The translations under genes and the position numbers were made by a program. From Pseudomonas poae (GTDB taxonomy: Bacteria > Pseudomonadota > Gammaproteobacteria > Pseudomonadales > Pseudomonadaceae), in assembly GCF_001439785.1 (NCBI RefSeq), contig NZ_JYLI01000014.1, forward strand, positions 62,001-126,000: DNA of 64,000 bases, written 5' to 3'. Shown here one piece after another: positions 62,801 through 64,000 of this stretch; positions within the stretch are counted from its first letter, which is position 1, and each line of letters begins with the position of its first letter. The notes under the pieces were generated by a model. The model was not told the DNA's origin. It did not search any database and saw only the letters and a list, made by a program, of their open reading frames with translations.

Positions 62801-64000
62801 TTCCCACACCGACACGTCGAAACTGATCGGCGCCTTTTGCATCAGCACGTCGTTGGCGTCGAGCTGATAGGTGGCCTGCATCCATTGCAAGCGTTCGGCC
62901 AGGGCCGCATGGGTGTTGCCCACGCCCTTGGGCTGGCCGGTGGAGCCGGAGGTGTAGATCACGTAGGCGAGATTATCGCCGTGCAGGTGCAGGCCGGGCG
63001 GCTGGGTGGGCCAGCTGTCCAGGTGCAGGCTGTCCATGGCGATGACGCACACCCCTTCAGCGCCGGGCAGTTGCGCCAACAGTGAGGTCTGGGTGAGCAG
63101 CAGGTGCACGCCGCTGTCCTCGAGCATGTAGGCCAGGCGCTCGGCCGGGTAATCCGGGTCGAGCGGCACATAGGCGCCGCCGGCCTTGATGATCGCCAGC
63201 AGGCCGACCAGCAGCTGCGGCGAGCGCTCGGCGGCGATGGCCACGCAAACGTCCGGGCCGACGCCTTTGTCGCGCAGGTAATGGGCCAGGCGGTTGGCCT
63301 GGGTGTGCAGTTGGGCGAAGCTCAGGCTGCCGTGCTCCCACACCAGCGCCGTGGCCTGCGAGGTGTGCTGATTGAGCAACTCGGGCAGCCACTGGGTGGC
63401 GGGCGCACACGGCGTGGTGTTCCATTGGCGCTGCTCGTCCTCAAGCATCAGCGGCAAGTCGCCAATCGCCTGTTGCGGCTGCGCGCAGGCGGCGTGCAGC
63501 AGCGCAATGTAGTGTTCGGCGAGACGCTGGATGGTTGCGCCATCGAACAGCTCATCGGCGTAGTCGAACGCCAGGCTCAGGCGTCCATGACGGTCTTCTT
63601 CGCTGTGCAGTTGCAGGTCGAACTTGGCTTCGCGACTGTGCCAGGGCAGCTCATCGGCGAGCAGGCCGGGCAGGCGGCGCAACGCACTCAGGTCGCGCTG
63701 CTGGTGGTTGAACATGACCTGGAACAGGCCCAGTTCGCGGGCCTGGGGGAAGGCTTCCAGCAGTTGCTCGAAGGGCAGGTCCTGATGGGCCTGGGCGCCG
63801 AGTGCGGCCTGGCGCGTTGCCGCCAGCAGTTGATTGAATGGCTGGCGCCCGTCCAGCTCGGCACGCAACACCAGGGTGTTGATGAAGAAGCCGACCAGCC
63901 CCTGGGTTTCCTGGCGCGGGCGGTTGGCGTTAGGCACGCCGATGCGGATATCGCGCTGGCCAGTGTAGCGATGGAGCAGGGTCTGGAACGCGGCGAGCAA
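53858..64000 (-). CDS. pvdL: Pyoverdine chromophore NRPS PvdL, C-terminal three modules (5' end outside window)
   Basis: A 3380-residue fragment open at the right edge. Order: second half of a C domain (1-about 200); A1 (core TSGSTGQPKG near 350); T1 (GGHS near 728); C2 (HHIVTEG near 923); A2 (TSGSTGKPKG near 1405); T2 (GGDS near 1795); E (HHLVVDG near 1975); C3 of the DCL type (HHILIDAW near 2447); A3 (TSGSTGLPKG near 2920); T3 (GGHS near 3315); stop, no thioesterase. C-A-T/C-A-T-E/C-A-T without TE matches PvdL (Glu, D-Tyr, Dab), and the missing length (about 900 residues) would fit its acyl-ligase, T and half-C domain. Codes read by eye: DVWHFGRIN, DAEGIGAVM, DIWELTADD. pvdH and mbtH nearby support the call. 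A lipopeptide synthetase is the alternative. Confidence 0.85.
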   Translation of the reverse strand: MLAAFQTLLHRYTGQRDIRIGVPNANRPRQETQGLVGFFINTLVLRAELDGRQPFNQLLAATRQAALGAQAHQDLPFEQLLEAFPQARELGLFQVMFNHQQRDLSALRRLPGLLADELPWHSREAKFDLQLHSEEDRHGRLSLAFDYADELFDGATIQRLAEHYIALLHAACAQPQQAIGDLPLMLEDEQRQWNTTPCAPATQWLPELLNQHTSQATALVWEHGSLSFAQLHTQANRLAHYLRDKGVGPDVCVAIAAERSPQLLVGLLAIIKAGGAYVPLDPDYPAERLAYMLEDSGVHLLLTQTSLLAQLPGAEGVCVIAMDSLHLDSWPTQPPGLHLHGDNLAYVIYTSGSTGQPKGVGNTHAALAERLQWMQATYQLDANDVLMQKAPISFDVSVWECFWPLITGCRLVLAGPGEHRDPHRIAQLVQAHGVTTLHFVPPLLQLFIDEPLAAECTSLRRLFSGGEALPAELRNRVLAQLPAVQLHNRYGPTETAINVTHWQCAVVDGEHSPIGRPLGNVICRVLDAQLNPLPAGVPGELCIGGIGLARGYLGRAGLTAERFVADPLGEPGTRLYRTGDRARWSIHGVLEYLGRLDQQVKLRGFRVEPEEIEARLLAQDGVAQAVVLVRDAQLIGYYTGHAELAPQALKAALAAELPEYMVPAVLMRLDAMPLSPSGKLDRRALPEPVWHIREHVEPQSPLQQQIAAIWREVLGLPRIGLHDDFFALGGHSLLATQIISRTRQACDVELSLRTLFDASELGAFAAQVALIQNAGQRNQQTAIARVDRNQKVPLSYSQQRMWFLWQMEPDSPAYNVGGMARLRGVLDVGRFEAALQALIMRHETLRTTFPSVDGVAYQRVAAQTGLRMDWQDFSALNEAERPQRIQQLADHEAHTPFNLETGPLLRACLVKAAEQDHYLVLTLHHIVTEGWAMDIFARELSALYEAFIDERDSPLAPLPLQYLDYSVWQRQWMEAGERQRQLDYWTAQLGHEHPLLELPGDRPRPSVQSHRGELYRFDLSVDLAARVRAFNAERGLTLFMTMTATLAVLLYRYSGQTDLRIGAPVANRIRPESEGLIGAFLNTQVLRCRLNGQMSVGELFEQVRHTVIEGQSHQDLPFDHLVEALQPPRSAAYNPLFQVMCNVQRWEFQQSRQLAGMSVEYLANDARATKFDLNLEVTDLDHRLGCCLTYSTDLFDEPRIARMAEHWRNLLEALIADPQQRLSELPLLAAAEQRALQDSLGVEAGEYRLDQCIHSLFSQQALKRGDAPALTFAGETLTYAELDARANRLAWVLRERGVGPQVRVGLALPRSLEMVIGLLAILKAGGAYVPLDPEYPLDRLHYMIEDSGIGLLLSDAAMFEALGPLPATVACWCLENDLPSLANYPASEVPFVSLAQHQAYLIYTSGSTGKPKGVVVSHGEIAMHCQAVIERFGMRPDDCELHFYSINFDAATERLLVPLLSGAQVVLRAQGQWDAEQICALIRTHRINILGFTPSYGSQLAQWLATQQQTLPVRMCITGGEALTGEHLQRIRAAFQPQVFFNAYGPTETVVMPLASLAPEQLDEGAASVPIGSLIGARVAYILDADLALVPQGATGELYVGGAGLALGYHQRPGMTAERFVADPFAREGGRLYRTGDLVRQRADGLVEYLGRIDHQVKIRGFRIELGEIETRLLEHPAVREAVVLALEAPSGKQLVAYLVSDAEHGALRDALKAHLKAQLPDYMVPAHLIVLDSMPLTANGKLDRRALPQPDPEANRQQYVAPRTALQSTLAAIWCAVLNVQQVGLDDNFFELGGDSILSIQVVSRARQAGIHFSPRDLFQHQTVQTLAAVATRAEQVIAEQGVLTGASALTPIQHWFFDSDIPAREHWNQSLLLKPLQLLDPHRLEQALLAVLEHHDALRLSFTRRDAQWHAEHLGVPHGGALMQAQVKDMAQCAALFTETQRSLDLQHGPLLRALLIDGPEGQQRLLIAIHHLVVDGVSWRVLLEDLQNVYRQLSDGRSVSLPAKTSALREWAARLQAYAHSESLREELSLWQRQLAGPRVLLPVARPQGALRNRDAETVSVRLDAERTRHLLQQAPSAYRTQVNDLLLTALARVVCRWSGHDSAVIQLEGHGREALFDDIDLTRSVGWFTSAYPVRLTPAAAQGDSIKAIKEQLRGVPHKGLGYGVLRYLADDLCKQTLMALPDAPITFNYLGQFDQSFGSDALFHPLDEPAGLAHDPDAPLPNELSVDSQVYGGELVLRWTFSRERHTPQTIRALAEGYLAELQGLIAHCLEDEAVGLTPSDFPLAHLNQAQLDSLPVAASRIEDVYPLTPMQEGLLLHTLLEPGTGLYYMQDRYRINSVLDPERFAQAWQAVIARHEALRASFCWNVGEDMLQVIHKPGSAPIEYLDWSRDPEDEQEPRLQALLKQERETGFDLLNQAPFHLRLIRVGQARYWFMMSNHHILIDAWCRSLLMNDFFEIYLALGEGRAAQLATPPRYRDYIAWLQRQNLNEARQWWQRNLQGFERTTPIPSDRPFLREHAGHSGGMLVGDCYTRLDACDGAQLRELAQAHQLTVNTFAQAAWALVLRRLSGERDVLFGVTVAGRPVDMPEMQRTVGLFINSIALRVKLPEDDQPCSVRQWLNGLLDSNMQLREYEYLPLVTIQEHSELPKGQPLFDSLFVFENAPVDTSVLDHAQSLNATSDSGRTHTNFPLTAVCYPGDDLGLHLSYDQRYFDETTVQGMLGEFKRLLLALMQGFHGDMADLPLIGDQERAFLVEGCNQSAQHYPLARSYVELFEEQVAQHPQRIAASCLDQRWTYEQLNRRSNGLGHALISAGVGLDQPVALLAERNLDLLGMIIGSFKAGAGYLPLDPGLPAQRLSRIIELSRTPLLVCSEACREQAIELLEGTQCQLLVWEEVPARGENPGIYSAADNLAYVIYTSGSTGLPKGVMVEQRGMLNNQLSKVPYLELSPADVIAQTASQSFDISVWQFLAAPLFGARVDIVPNAIAHDPQGLLEHVQAQGITVLESVPSLIQGMLAHDRISLDGLRWMLPTGEAMPPELAHQWLQRYPQIGLVNAYGPAECSDDVAFFRVDLASTRGTYLPIGTPTDNNRLYLLDGALDLVPQGAVGELCVAGTGVGRGYVGDPLRTAPVFVPNPFGAPGERLYRTGDLARQRSDGVLEYVGRIDHQVKIRGYRIELGEIQARLHEQPEVRDAAVGVQEGVNGKHLVGYLVAADAALDPDERLDRIKQRLRAELPEYMVPLHWLWLDRLPLNANGKLDRNALPELEIGQLHRQDYLAPRNELEITLAAIWAQVLKVERVGVRDNFFELGGHSLLATQIASRVQKTLQRDVPLRAMFECSTVAELAEYIEGLVGNEISVEKVDRLSDLMAELEGL

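Noticed and set aside
53858..64000. NRPS as part of a lipopeptide (viscosin/orfamide-like) synthetase
   Set aside because: There is no C-terminal tandem thioesterase, only one embedded E domain, and the module order, size and neighbouring pvdH/mbtH fit PvdL better.

Overview
The window looks like the chromosome of a fluorescent Pseudomonas, most likely of the P. fluorescens group. The evidence is high-GC coding, the gene runs minC-minD-minE-rluA-apeB and prmB/folE/aroC, pyoverdine genes (pvdH, an MbtH protein, a PvdL-type synthetase), and many REP/REPIN palindromes built around GTGGGAGGGGGCTTGC. I see no tRNA, rRNA, IS element, prophage or CRISPR array. Assignments are by reading and memory of families; no database search was run.

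Layout. (1) 2-6819: a tightly packed plus-strand run cut by the left edge. It encodes a clavaminate-synthase-like Fe(II)/2OG oxygenase, a class I aminotransferase, a large FAD/NAD(P)-binding protein, an isochorismatase-like hydrolase with an apparent frameshift, a ChrR-type cupin, and an aconitase-family enzyme whose swivel domain is at the N-terminus. It reads like an amino-acid-type small-molecule pathway that I cannot match to a known one, and is the best candidate here for something undescribed. (2) 6868-15724: housekeeping and conserved genes: a degenerate acireductone-dioxygenase-like cupin, MFS transporter, aroC, alpha/beta hydrolase, prmB, a second isochorismatase-like protein, Smr protein, folE and a glutaredoxin-like protein. 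(3) 15910-19848: a CitMHS transporter with a split AtuA-like pair and a divergent LysR regulator. (4) 19870-34370: GST, then purine functions (NCS2 permease, uraH, puuE, uraD, alc, allA, puuD, Tsx-like porin) that together take urate to glyoxylate and urea. They are interrupted by a LysE exporter and a 1736-residue dermonecrotic-toxin-like protein. A TTGTATACAA dyad lies upstream of both the permease and puuE.

(5) 34367-43100: patatin phospholipase, LpxL-type acyltransferase, minCDE, a pseudouridine synthase, apeB and a large MscS channel. (6) 43206-46009: mbtH and pvdH, the latter preceded by a textbook PvdS (iron-starvation sigma) promoter, then an AmpDh3-type amidase. (7) 46129-51625: a two-component system divergent from a periplasmic thiol-redox operon (dsbD, membrane TlpA-like, dsbG), with an 11-bp-phased direct repeat between them. 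(8) 51679-53725: two tandem paralogues of unknown function that share an N-terminus and differ at the C-terminus. (9) 53858-64000: the last three modules (C-A-T, C-A-T-E, C-A-T, no thioesterase) of an NRPS fitting PvdL, which builds the Glu-D-Tyr-Dab part of pyoverdine; PvdH supplies the Dab.

The pyoverdine genes at 43-45 kb and 54-64 kb work as one iron-acquisition pathway. The purine block is one catabolic pathway. The left-edge cluster appears self-contained and probably continues left of the window.
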